From NCBI GenBank assembly GCA_963989385.1, contig OZ022499.1, forward strand, positions 101,044,786 to 101,108,785: 64,000 nt of DNA, read 5' to 3'. The translations under genes and the position numbers were made by a program. Within the stretch, counting starts at the first letter, position 1; every line of letters begins with the position of its first letter. Of the stretch, positions 34,942 to 46,301 are shown piece after piece. Under the pieces are notes generated by a model, which was not told where the DNA came from, ran no database searches, and saw only the letters and a list, made by a program, of their open reading frames with translations. This DNA comes from Ctena decussata (taxonomy: Eukaryota; Mollusca; Bivalvia; Lucinida; Lucinidae).

Positions 34942-35793
34942 TGAAATAGCAAAAAGCTGAACAGCATCTTTGAACAAACCTCTGACTCTTCCTTTTAAAA
35001 CGATAGTTCAGTGATGCTGTGGTATGATGAAACCAGTTTTCCAATCAAAACTGGACGACTTTAAAAAACGAATATGTTGGGGATAGGGTTTGGGATCTGA
35101 TTCAGTCAGTTCCTGAAGTGTAGTTACTCTTTAAATTTAAAAAACGTATAGTTTCTTTTTTAAATAATTACTTCAGCAAATGTTCTAATGACTTCTTTGT
35201 CAGACTTAAGTGATTTTGAGCTTCGAAAGACGGTCGACCTAAATTGGCAAAACTGGCAAAGGTGGTTATAAGGCTTATGGAACGCGAAAGTCAAACATAT
35301 GCGTATATATAGGTTTATTAAGCGATGCTGGTAAACACACTTTTCAGCAATAATTCTTATGTTGGTGCATTAGAAGCAAGCCATATGGATAACGATATGG
35401 ACAATATGTCTAAATTCTGGTACTCTCGTGAATGAGAAGCAAACAGTCAAAATCAAAGCATTTTACTTTAAACATATATGAGCATACTATCAGTTACAGA
35501 CATAAGATGAGCAACTATGTTTCTGAAACTAGGCACACAGTATACCACGAAGAACAAACTACAGAAAAAATAAATTTCAAACAAATGCTGACAAAACTGT
35601 AAGCAAGGAAGAAAATTACTTGTGACTGAAGATTACGGATAAGCACAATCTTGCTGTTTGTAGGATAAGAGAAATTACAGCATATCGGTTTATATCGCAC
35701 TAAAACTTACCGTATGTTATGATATTATTCGTCCTTTTCCTTGCTTTGTATGCTAATGGATGTTTTGTTAAAATAAAAAAAAAAAAAAAAAAA

Positions 35794-35980
35794 ACAGACG
35801 CCAATATTTACGTCTGCAAAATTTCAAGAAACGTTTCGTCAAAGCTATACCATATTGAGAATTCAAAGACTAGAGATACAAACAGTGTAGGGCCAGGTAA
35901 GGTGGATCATGCTGAGCCACCTCATCTGGATCTATGCTGTTTACAATTTCAACTATTTTTTTTTATTCTGGCGCTTTAAA
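35794..35980 (+). repeat. Dispersed repeat R3, copy 2
   Basis: Contains CATATTGAGAATTCAAAGAC and a central hairpin GTGGATCATGCTGAGCCAC. Preceded by a 20-base A tract. Confidence 0.75.
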
Positions 35981-36130
35981 AAAAGTGTTAAGAAATAAAT
36001 GTCATTTTTTGGTTTAAACATACTTTATTTCAAGAAATTAAACATTTATGGCAATAACAATATTGTTCTATACATAAATATAATAGGATTAGAACGAAAG
36101 CATAAGCTTATTTAGTTCTTCTCCTACATG

Positions 36131-36261
36131 TCATTTTTTCGGATGTTTATGGAAATATGAACGCAATGGGTTCCGTGCAAAGTAAGTGACGCCCAAAGGG
36201 CGTCATATAAACTTTTCACGGAACCCATTTTGTTCATACTTTCATGAATTCCGAAAAATGA
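36131..36261. mobile_element. Short foldback element (CGGATGTTTATGG arms)
   Basis: TCATTTTTTCGGATG and AATTCCGAAAAATGA, CAATGGGTTCCGTG and CACGGAACCCATT are inverted around GACGCCCAAAGGGCGTC. 131 bp, non-coding. Confidence 0.8.
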
Positions 36262-36353
36262 AAAATTATCCTTTATATTAATACTATGTTTTTACATCAA
36301 TTTTGTTGCTTATTCCCGAAGTTTTAAGTAATTTAACGCCAAGGAAAGGATAA

Positions 36354-36439
36354 GATGAAAAATAAAGCCTGGCGTATCTACAACATATCTTTTATTGTTC
36401 AGATAAAAGGTTCAACTGGGATGACAGACAGTTGAAATA
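36354..36439 (+). repeat. Direct repeat D1, first copy
   Basis: GATGAAAAATAAAGCCTGG then TATCTACAACATATC, TTATTGTTCAGATAAAAGG and TTCAACTGGGATGACAG. Nearly identical to 37674..37760. Confidence 0.85.
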
Positions 36440-37019
36440 GTAACCAACGTGTTTGGTTTTGATGTTCAAAGCCGTCAATATGACATGACGTAAATCAAAC
36501 GTACATCGAACGTTACATTGGTCAATCAACTACTTGAGTTATCCATGACGTTGCTTGCGCGTAACGTCGCGAGCACGAGTGTTGTTCATGGATGTATGAA
36601 CATCGTCAACCCATAAATAAATCAGTAAATATACAGACATCAACATCACTTCTTACTGCACAAATACATATGAAACAACTCTTCCTTTTATAGGCTTTCA
36701 TGAAAAGCAAAAGCATCAAGACACACATACAACAGCACCCTTCGTAACTGTAAATGCAAATACATGAGAAACAATCTTCTGACTTCAGTTCTACAGGTCA
36801 CACTTCTTCTGTGTATATACATTCGTGAAAAGCAAACCCATAAAAAGTAATTGAACTCGAGACTAACACAGACACCAGCACTATTGGTAAAGTAAAAAGA
36901 GAGGCAATCGGATAAGTAACTAATACAATCAGAACCCATAGCTCTCTCTCTTAAAAATCGAAAGGGAAAGATGTACATACAAAAATTTCAGGCGTGTGAT
37001 TATACAAAAATTGACAAGA

Positions 37020-37245
37020 GTGCACGTAAGACACGCTCAGTAAACCGAACGAACAATTGAAAACAACAGTAACAGCTTTCTTTTTTCACCTATTTTCTAT
37101 CTTAAATTACGAAACAAAGCAAATTTGGCAGCTATGCAGGCGACCATATGCTAGAAGAACACAGACAAGCAGACATAAGAAAACAAAACATTGAGGAACC
37201 ACAACAGAAGTACCACCTTGAAACGGACAGCAGTAGATTACTGGT
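37020..37245. repeat. Dispersed repeat segment related to the 52-kb inverted repeat
   Basis: AAACCGAACGAACAATTGAAA, then GAGGAACCACAACAGAAGT and ACCACCTTGAAACGGACAG parallel words at 24.5 and 52.2..52.4 kb. Lies between the two D1 copies. Confidence 0.55.
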
Positions 37246-37673
37246 ACATAATTATACATGAAAAACATTTTTCTGATTCGAGTTATGCACGAAGCAAATA
37301 CAAATAGACATCACAATTTGTTTGTACTGAGTATCTCAGCAGAAACCAAATGTGCTGCACAGAAACACCTGTTAGAAATTTTTTTAAATGAACAATGAAC
37401 AGAAAGCTATAGTTATATCGATTGTTTACCACTTCTACCTATGATGTGGCATACAAGACCAGCTCAGCTAAATGGTCCATATGTAATGATTCAGACTGTA
37501 AACCCAGCGCAGTTACTTGGGCCCAGCCATGGACCACGCGTTAGCAGAAACATTGCTGAACCAATATTGGGGAAGATTTTTCAAATCAATTGCTGCATGA
37601 AACTATATATTTCATTGTTATATTGGACAAGCTTTGTGAAATCAGGAAAAAAAATCATTCCAGTCATGATAAT

Positions 37674-37760
37674 ATGAAAAATAAAGCCTGGTGGTATCTA
37701 CAACATATCTTTTTATTGTTAAGATAAAAGGTTCAACTGGGATCACAGACAGTTGAAATA
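37674..37760 (+). repeat. Direct repeat D1, second copy
   Basis: Repeats 36354..36439 with only a few differences, 1.3 kb downstream in the same orientation. The sequences beyond the copies differ. Confidence 0.85.
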
Positions 37761-38831
37761 AATCACTAGAGGGGGATCTATTTCTTAGATACAGCACCAT
37801 GTATAAATAGTGTGTAAATTACAAGATCAAAGGGAAGAGTGGAGAATAAAGCAAGATCAGACGAAGACAAGATCAGCGTGTCACATGGCATAACAAATCT
37901 CGTCCCTAATTTACAAATACCTGCTTGTTTGGGGCAATTTATTGTTGCGTGATATGCAGCACCCGACAACATATTTAAATGTAACTATTCTCTTTTATGC
38001 TCCTTTTTATGGTACTAGTATTATAACGGAGTGCAGTAAAAAATATAAACTTGGATAAAACATTTGCTTTACAATAGTTAAACAGCTTGTCTAGAGTAGT
38101 TTTCTAACAGCACATATATTCGAATCAATGCTGCTTAAAGATTTTCTCACTTCCATAGCATTCTCGAACATGTTTTGAATGTCAGAAATTCAAGACAAAG
38201 TTTGGACCTAAAAATTTCCTTAAGCTGACGTCGTTTAAAATGTGAGAAATCTTTTGAAGTCTGGTAAATTAATAGGAAAATAAATATATCTAAAACTTTT
38301 TAATATAAATGCTTTAAAATGACATATCGTATGTTTCAATGTATGCCTTTATAATAGATATTACGTTGTAAAATGTATCGGATATTATGAAACACCCTGC
38401 ATGTATATATATTTCAAATAAATTACAGTTGAAAATTATCAGTACGAAAATAAGTTATGCAGTATTAGAAAAGACCGACTCCTATGGAAACTGCTTGCTT
38501 TGGGAAGTCGTCGTGCGAAATACTACTGACTATCCCCAGGAAGTGCCACAATCACGTCATAGCCTACCAATGACACAAAGCGGACGAATGGACGAACGAA
38601 GACAGAAATAGTATTGAAATTACGTTATAAAATGCAAGACAACAGCTCTCTCTTCCCAATGCGGTTATCATAATACTACATAGGATTTAACAAACATAAC
38701 ATAAAAACAAGGCATTGAGCCCTGGTTTGACGCCTGCCTTGCTTTGGCTTTGTCCGCGACAACGGTCACAGCAAGGTTTACCGTTGTTTATCATCAACGA
38801 TTCTCCTCACCAAAACTCGCCAGAAAAGAGA
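37761..38831. other. No gene or element seen
   Basis: AT-rich, short open frames without domains. Confidence 0.5.
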
Positions 38832-39069
38832 TGAGCCGCGACACGACAAAACCAACAATGTGGTTGTACGCCCAGCACAGACTCGGATCAGCCTGGGCAT
38901 CCGCCCAGTTTGACCAGACTCTTCGATCAGTGCTCAAAGGGTAGCTGAGAGATAAAGCTACCTCCATGCGGACAGGGAAGACTCTGATCAGACTGGGCGA
39001 ATGCCCAGGCTGATCTGAGTCTGCGCTGGGCGCACAACCACATTGTTGGTTTTGTCATGTCGCGGCTCA
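38832..39069 (+). mobile_element. Palindromic foldback element F1, copy 6
   Basis: TGAGCCGCGACACGACAAAA ... TTTTGTCATGTCGCGGCTCA, centre in forward sense (AAAGGGTAGCTGAGAG). Confidence 0.9.
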
Positions 39070-39254
39070 GATTTATTCTAGTTTCGCAATGTTAACTGTC
39101 GAAGACAGTGTCAGTTGCGTCATGCCAAGGGGCATCTTACGGCATGAGTTACCAGGAAAGTGCCAGCTCTTTGCGAATCTCTGCAAGAGAAAAAGCTCAT
39201 ATACGTGCACGTCTTTTGCCTGGGAAAACTAGGATCATGCAGAAATATTTATAC

Positions 39255-39319
39255 AGAAAAGCAAACACGCTGATCAGTCTGCGTAGTCTGCGCAGACTGG
39301 TCTGCGTGTTTGCTTTTCG
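39255..39319. repeat. Hairpin (AAAAGCAAACACGC arms)
   Basis: AAAAGCAAACACGC ... GCGTGTTTGCTTTT enclosing CAGTCTGCG/CGCAGACTG. A ~65-base near-palindrome. Confidence 0.75.
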
Positions 39320-39712
39320 GACAATCCATAAGGTCCCTGTTCATCTGATCCACATCAGTGTCAACAAAAGTCGTGCTGAAGATTGCCTCGGTTATCTTAA
39401 TGAATAAGAGCGGAAACGAAGCGTATCAGATATTTCATTCCGTAGATTACCTCGCTTTATTACCTTTCATCGATCAAGACTGCACACCTGAACAGGTGAA
39501 AACTACGGAACACCATTGCTGCCATCAATATACTATATCCAGAATGCAAGAGAATTAGGCTATGAGTGTCTTTTTGTGTAATTGATGGTGAGCATGAAGC
39601 TGTTTCATCGAAATGAATTAATTCTGACAAAAAGCTTTTCAAACGCAGCCACTTTCCAAGACGATTTGCGGTTACACAATGGAAAAAATTGCAATCATTG
39701 CATATAAATCAA

Positions 39713-39733
39713 CCCCCCCCCCCCCCCCCCCCC
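39713..39733 (+). repeat. Poly-C tract
   Basis: About 21 consecutive C residues, unusual length in an AT-rich genome; length may be unreliable in the assembly. Confidence 0.9.
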
Positions 39734-40380
39734 ACGCACCCTTGGTGTCGTGAAACTGATTCTACCGGCATATTTACATATAAAGTACAGCGTACTGAAT
39801 AAGTGCCTGAAAAAGTTCCTCATCTTTCTTTGTTTAACACTTGTTTAAAAATTCCTGCTGTGATTTGATTTTCTTCCCGATTTTCTCTGATACCAGTCAT
39901 CCAATACCTGATTATTCAAGGGCTTTATAAGGGATGGCAAAGCTGATCCACCATCTCACGTATAATAGAAAGAGACTCAGAAGATAAGAGTAGGGAAGAA
40001 TGAGCTTATTTTATGATTTAATTTCTAGACTTAATTGGACAATTTGTTAGTCTCTCTCGATAGCAGGTAATGATAGATAACAATAACGATTATGTTTGAT
40101 GATAACTTAGCTCATCAAGCAGATAAAATGATTTACAACTTCAGCCCGTTTCGCCGTAACACAGATAACACTAGCTTTATAATTGATATAAAACCATATA
40201 AAGCTCAATAAGTCTTGTTTCTGAAAGTTCTCAGCGATCTAAAGGCTAATAGTTCTTCAGAACTCTACAACCGGCTCTCCAGATCAACTAGATATTATGA
40301 AGTGTCTGCTCGAAACAATGGACTTCAATGTTTATTTTCGAGGCGCCTTATGACCAATGACAGTTCTACAATAATGGAAT
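39734..40380. other. No gene or element seen
   Basis: Ordinary AT-rich sequence. Confidence 0.5.
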
Positions 40381-40636
40381 GAGAAACTTCAATGACATTC
40401 TGATATAATACCAACATGAGAAAACACTGGAGCCTAAATGCTAATAAAAGATTTTGGAAGAGAGGGCTGGTTGTCATGCTTTTCTTAATAAAAGATTTTG
40501 GAAGAGAGGGCTGGTTGTCATGCTTTTCTTAAGAAAAGCATGACAACCAGCCCTCTCTTCCAAAATCTTTTATTAGCATTTAGGCTCCAGTGTTTTCTCA
40601 TGTTGGTATTATATTAGAATGTCATTGAAGTTTCTC
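40381..40636. repeat. Near-perfect long palindrome with an internal tandem duplication
   Basis: GAGAAACTTCAATGACATTC ... GAATGTCATTGAAGTTTCTC. Arms of roughly 110 bp match almost exactly. On the left side the inner ~46 bases (TTAATAAAAGATTTTGGAAG through GTCATGCTTTTC) are present twice in tandem. The two halves meet at CTTAAG with no loop. Either a very young foldback insertion or an assembly artefact. Confidence 0.85.
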
Positions 40637-40882
40637 AATCTCATTCTAATTCCCTTTTACAACCGGGTTATCTTTCTTGGGTGTTTGGTCTATGATTCAG
40701 CCATGGTGTTTCTAGGGCAGAGTTCAGCCTGACTGAGGCAATCCCTGTCCAGAATATATATGTTGACCACAGCCGAAATCCATAATTAATATATGGCTCG
40801 CCTTGGTCACAAACACATGGCCGTTGACTCAAAGTGTTCTTCCGCATTGGCGGTTGACTTCTTCTAGCAAGACTTCCTCCCA

Positions 40883-41244
40883 GTGATGTTGTGCTACCGA
40901 AGGTTACTGAACATTACGTACAAGAACCATATAACCAACGAGGAGGTTCGCAGAAAGAACCAAGCAGCCATTGGAGAATTTGATGAACTCCTGACGCTGG
41001 TCAAGAAACGGAAACTAAGGTGGTTTTGCCACGTCTTAAGGTATTCTGGTTTAAAGCAAAGACGATTCTACAGGGCACAGTGAAAGGAAAAAGAAGAAAA
41101 GGTGGACAGAAGAAGAGGTGGGAAGACAATATTAAAGAGTGGACAAGGATGGATTTTGCCAGCTCAACTAGGGCAGCTGAAAACAGGACAAGGTGGAATA
41201 GGATTGTTTCGAAGTCATCTGTGGTGCCCCACCGACCTAGTTAG
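40883..41244 (+). pseudogene. LINE (non-LTR retrotransposon) reverse-transcriptase C-terminal remnant, frameshifted
   Basis: Two overlapping frames carry one protein. The first (from 40883) has NITYKNHITNEEVRRK then LRWFCHVLRYSGL; the second continues KTILQGTVKGKRRKGG, KRWEDNIKEWTRMDF and SSVVPHRPS before a stop. This string of motifs (hxTNEEV, WxGHVxR, GxRxxGxQxxRWxDNIKEW) is the end of the endonuclease/reverse-transcriptase polyprotein found in many animal LINEs. The reading frame shifts by one near 41055, and the catalytic RT core and endonuclease are absent, so it is a dead 5'-truncated copy. The clade cannot be fixed from this piece alone. Confidence 0.85.
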
Positions 41245-41754
41245 GTTATGGGATAGAGGTAAAACCCTTTCCCTCGGTCCCACTGGAAAGCTATGGTCTA
41301 TGAATATGGCACTTCCTGGATATTTTCCCCTATTTTGGCTGTTACCGTTTTTCTCCGGATAAAAGACGGTTTTTACCCTTCCAAAACAATCCAAAAAATG
41401 TAGATAGCAATCCAAAAAATCTAGATAGATCTACATTTCTAGGATTATTTAGAAGGGAAACACCCATTTCATAACAGAAATTTATGTCTAATTTTAAATA
41501 GATATATTTTTTTCTAATTTAAATATTTGAAATCATTTTATAATTGGATAAACACCGCTTTATAACCGAATATATTTGGTATAGCTTTACGCTGTATGCC
41601 ATGCAAAATTATTTGGTCACGTGTTTTAGCAAATTTTCATGCCAATTTTAAAAGTATCAAAAACATGAATAGATAAATTGCAATATGCCAGGTCAACCTG
41701 AAGATAAATCATTCGCCTTTGCAATCAAATCTGAATAGATGTTTGTTTACAATA

Positions 41755-42250
41755 GTCAAAGGAAGTTTGAAAAAATACTCAGTTCTACTATCTCTCTCTG
41801 CTGAAAATACGTTCGGTTTAAAAAACGACAACCAAGCCTCATATGAATAATTGGTCGCAATATGCCAAAAATAGATGTAAAATGATAATTTATCTCACAA
41901 AGCAGATAAAGATTGGCCGAATTATGCCAAGCAAACGTAAGAAGACATTCGGGTGGCATTTGACGTAAGCGTTCCTGAATAGGATTCGGTCGCAATAAGC
42001 CAAGCAAAACTAAACAGGAAAGCCACAAGAAAGCTGCCTCGTAAGCCTCTTGAATATGCCAAACAGAACTTAAAAACAGATTCAATCTCAATATGCCAAG
42101 CAAGACTAAAAAGATATTCTATCGAGGGAAGCTTACGAAAATGTAACAAAGAGTTTCGGGCGAATGTGGTGAAACAGCGGATTTGGTCGCTATGGTCGCT
42201 ATATACCCAGCAAACTTTAAAAAGACGTTCAGTGGTAAAACGTAAAGCAA
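41755..42250 (+). repeat. Degenerate ~70-bp tandem repeat
   Basis: CAATATGCCAAGCAAAACTAA-like words recur with GACATTCGG and TTGGTCGC at irregular spacing. Minus-strand frames rich in Leu/Phe are shadows. Confidence 0.55.
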
Positions 42251-44009
42251 TATTGCTAGGTTCTGTCTCAAGCTGTCATTCAAACTTTAGAATTTGTAGC
42301 AAGATGTTTAAATTTCAAACGACATTTGGTTAAAAGATGTCGAGCAAAATAAGGGATTCTACAATTCGTGCGAAGATTTATGGTCAGGTATATTTGCTGC
42401 TGACGGGCCTTATAAATTATGGGAACTTGTATTATAGTAGAACTTGATGACTGCATGTTCTCTGTTATATATTACACACTCAAATCGTACAGAGGAGCCA
42501 GGGAACAAAATAAATGTAGTTGTGTCTCATCACAAATGCTTTTTGGATGCCGTCCATAGCTATGTATTGGCTGTCTTTGTAACAGTCCTATAATAGATTT
42601 TAGGAGCACCTACCTCGGACATTTTCGGCACTTTGTGAAAGGTGTTCTCAGTAACTCAAAACTCTTTGAGCAAATGAGGGCACCATTAGAAAGCCGGTTT
42701 TATGCTGAATATGAAAGGTACTGCGTACAAGCCCGCTTTTACAAGATATAAAAGATGCAGTAGTGATACCTTCGGAAAGTGGCGTAAGCATAACTGATAC
42801 GAACCTATCACGGACTCTGTTTCCTCACAGTATTAAGATTCAAGGAATATATGACAAGATTCCAAAGGCCAAGTTAATGGCATATTTAAGAAGCAGAAGC
42901 GCCTCTATTTGCCTCCGTATCAAAATCAACAGATGTTCCCTTTATGCTGCCCTGCTTTATCACTGCTTGGGTCATTTTATTTTTATTATATGGACTATTA
43001 CTGTATTTTTATCTTAAAAAGGCTTGCTTCGCCAGTTGAGCCTGTTTATATGTTCAGATTAGTTGTCAGAAAGGTAGCCTAGGAGAAAACTGAAAAGCTA
43101 AGAAGTTTAAAAAAATCATAGTCAGAGCATTTGCTCTCTCTCTCTCTCTCTCTCTCTCTCTTAGCGCTGTACATGGCTGTAGCTTCTGCAATAAAATAAA
43201 TCATAATTTGTACCGCAAAAATTCTTAAGAGTGGCACAACTAAAATTACTACCGTAACTGCCATAAAATTTGAACAGTTTGCCGTTTCAATGTAGTAATG
43301 TGAGTAAAAGATGCAGACGGAATGGCAAACAGTATAGGAGCAGTCTGATCTGAGTCTGCATTGTTTGCTCCAACCTATCTGTCCCAATATTTAGAATTTT
43401 TGGTGGTATCTTGATACCATAAGAAGTTGCTCATGGTCTGCGGTTTTTTCGGTCTTCTTTGATCTAATTATTTTCAATCCACTTTATATGTTTGTTTTCT
43501 TTCTATTACAGAAATGTGAGGTTTGTCTCCATAATGCTAGAAAAGATGTGGTTAGATGTGATTTGGCCACACATCCCCTACAGCCCCTGGCAAAGTAAGA
43601 AATCCACAGGCATGGACAATCTACATACCTATTTCTTAATTCATCTATTTATTTTCATATGGATTTTACGGCCCATTCAAGAATATTTCACTTAAAAGGT
43701 GCGTGAGAACCGGTACTCCCTAGGAAAACCACCTTACATTTCCTAATAGGCAGAACGTGCATCCTCACTTGTGCGCCAGCCGAGGCTCTTTATAGCGGCA
43801 TCTTTACTGCTCTTCGACAAACTGCAGGCGCCAGCTGATTGACCAGGAGCGTGGACAAACTCTAATACCGCTCTCATGGCAGTGTATAATTATCATTATC
43901 ATTGTTGTTAACTGAAGGTCTTTGCAGCGCAACAAAAATATGTCTTTTTATTTTTTATTTTTTAATATTGTTGATTTTGTCACTGACAGACAGCATTTTT
44001 GAAAAAAAT
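42251..44009. other. No gene supported
   Basis: AT-rich sequence containing one (CT)n tract. Open frames 42763..43017 and 43079..43387 have no recognisable family. Confidence 0.45.
43135..43161. repeat. (CT)n microsatellite
   Basis: About 13 CT dinucleotides. Confidence 0.9.
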
Positions 44010-44246
44010 TGAGCCACGACACGAGAAAACCAACAATGTGGTTGTGCGCCCAGCGCAGACTCAGACCAGCCTGGACATCCGTCTAGTCCGATCAGACTCT
44101 TTGTTAAGTGCTTAAAGGGTAGCTAAGGGTCTAAGCTACCTCCATGCGGACAGCGAAGACTCTGATCAGACTGGGCGGATGCCCAGTCTGATCTGAGTCT
44201 GCGCTGGGCGCACGACCACTTGTTGGTTTAGTCACGTCGCGGCTCA
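44010..44246 (+). mobile_element. Palindromic foldback element F1, copy 7
   Basis: TGAGCCACGACACGAGAAAA ... TTTAGTCACGTCGCGGCTCA, centre in forward sense. Slightly more diverged than copies 2-6. Confidence 0.9.
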
Positions 44247-44608
44247 AATTTTGATTTCAATTAAGGTATAAAACCTGATAGTATATGCGGAAAGTTAACG
44301 CAAAAACCTTTAAGAATGAGAGAGGACTTTCACCGCACCAAGTTATTAGTTTAAATTAGATTGCAATCATGGGTATTGACAGCTATAATTCAACGGTCAC
44401 CCTGCCCAGGTGTGCTTTTCATCTCAATTTAAGAAACCTTCAAAAATACTGTTCAATCTACTAAAATTGATCCTCGTCTTGGCATAAACTACCTGAAGAC
44501 TTTAACAAACTCTGCATGCTTATGCTATCATGCGCACTTGCAGGCCAATAACAGCGTGCATGGTTCCAAAAGAACTGATTAGACCGTGTATGATATGCTC
44601 AGGCTGGC

Positions 44609-44666
44609 ATGGGCTAGTAGTAATGTTAGTACCTTAGTCTCAGGTAATAATTATTACTACTAGCAT
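44609..44666. repeat. Imperfect hairpin (GCTAGTAGTAAT arms)
   Basis: GGCTAGTAGTAATGTTAGTAC ... ATTATTACTACTAGC folding around TACCTTAGTCTCAGGTA. Confidence 0.6.
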
Positions 44667-45973
44667 GGGCATGCACCATTCGCATATGACAAAAGGCAGA
44701 TTTTCTTGGGGCCCTGAGTAAATGAAAGTGAAAATACAATTTGCAAGGGGTATCGAGTTGTATAGGTTTTGTTATAATCTACAAGCAGTCTCAGCTGAGT
44801 TGCGCCAGGACAAGATCTGCATTCAGAATGTGCGGATTGCGCATGCTCATACCAGCACTTGCGCATTCTGGTCAGAGCATTGTCGACTCCTTTAGACAAT
44901 ATCTGGTTCCAAAACGCAATATTTGTGTGCAATAATCAGACTGCGCAAGCTGGTTTGGACATGCTCTCTCCGTATATGATTTGATACTGCATGTATATTT
45001 CTTAGGACACGGCTAAGTTAAATATAAAAAAGCAAGTCGGTATAAATTAGTATTGAGAAGACTAACTAGTGTGGTGGTCCGCGGATGGATGTGATTCTAA
45101 AAGATGGCAGCTTTCAGTAGACGGTGGAAAACTGATAGTTGGTATGTGTGAAATGATTCACGCGCATAAAGTTCATTTGCTCCTAAATGCATCTGAGATT
45201 TTGCTTATTTTCTCGAAAACGGCGAAAGTAAGCTACCTAAACCACCAATAAAAGAATTAGTTCATTTGTGTTGGCTTTGTTAACCACAAACGAAATATTT
45301 TTTCGTATGTGGGATTATTTAATTGGCGGTTGTGACATGATAAAACACACAAGAGAATAAAAGAAATTTGAAATAAAATTCAATCAAGTATGAAAACTTG
45401 TTTTACAGATGGTATAAACTTGTCACATGCGTTAAAGTAAACAGGGATTCTAACAGCCAAGTTTTACTAGGTATAAATGACACTGTTAGGTCGAAACGTT
45501 TTTATACCAAGTCTTGCAAAAATATGTTATTTAGATATGCATAGCATGAAATGAAAATGAAAATTAAGAATGAGCATTTCGATCTTCTGGTAACTCTCAC
45601 CAATTTTGAGAAAAAAATGAAGAATTCCGTTTGCATTTGAATACAAACACACTATACATGTATATTCAATGCGATACCGGCTCCGCTGTGTGGCGCGAAG
45701 ATGGCGCTTTGAGACATCGTTATCATTTTAATAATCGCACCTTTGTATGTGAAACGGAATCCTACGAGATTTGCCGAGTGGTATTTGAGAGTTTATTATT
45801 TACGGATACACCTCCAAAAGTGATCAGGATGTAAGGTTCTCCCTTCCGGAAAGGCGGACTCCTCTTAGAGGAAATAACAGTCTCCTAGAAAGAAAATTCT
45901 TTCCTAAAAAATAACATTCTGGATTGCTCGGTAACTGTCAGTTTTCAACGTTGCATTCTCCTTGACAGTTAAG
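44667..45973. other. No gene supported
   Basis: Ordinary sequence. The 44660..44935 interval is open on both strands around a GCGCATGC...GCGCATTC inverted segment; no protein is recognised. Confidence 0.45.
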
Positions 45974-46160
45974 CCTTTAAGTGCCAAAAAGCAGACGACA
46001 AAAATTACGTCTACAAATTTCAAAAAATGTTTCATCCAAGCTATATCATATTGAGAATTCAAAGACTAGAGGCCAAACAGTGTAGATCTAGATGATGAGC
46101 CGCCTCATCAGGACCTACGCTGTTTGCAAATTCAGTTTTTTCGCCCCTGGTAGTTAAAGG
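45974..46160 (+). mobile_element. Dispersed repeat R3, copy 3 (MITE-like)
   Basis: CCTTTAAGTGCC ... CCTGGTAGTTAAAGG gives short inverted ends. Core CATATTGAGAATTCAAAGAC followed by a hairpin GATGAGCCGCCTCATC. Also present at 25525..25697 (minus) and 35794..35980 (plus); the three share the same order of words with many substitutions. Confidence 0.7.
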
Positions 46161-46301
46161 TTTATAAAATACATGTATATCCTTACATCATTATTCGCTA
46201 TCATATTATAAACCAAACCTGGTTTTGTACTAAAATGCATTTAACAAATGACGAAAACCAGTTTATTCGCAAAATATACCAGTAGTCTACCATATGACAT
46301 T

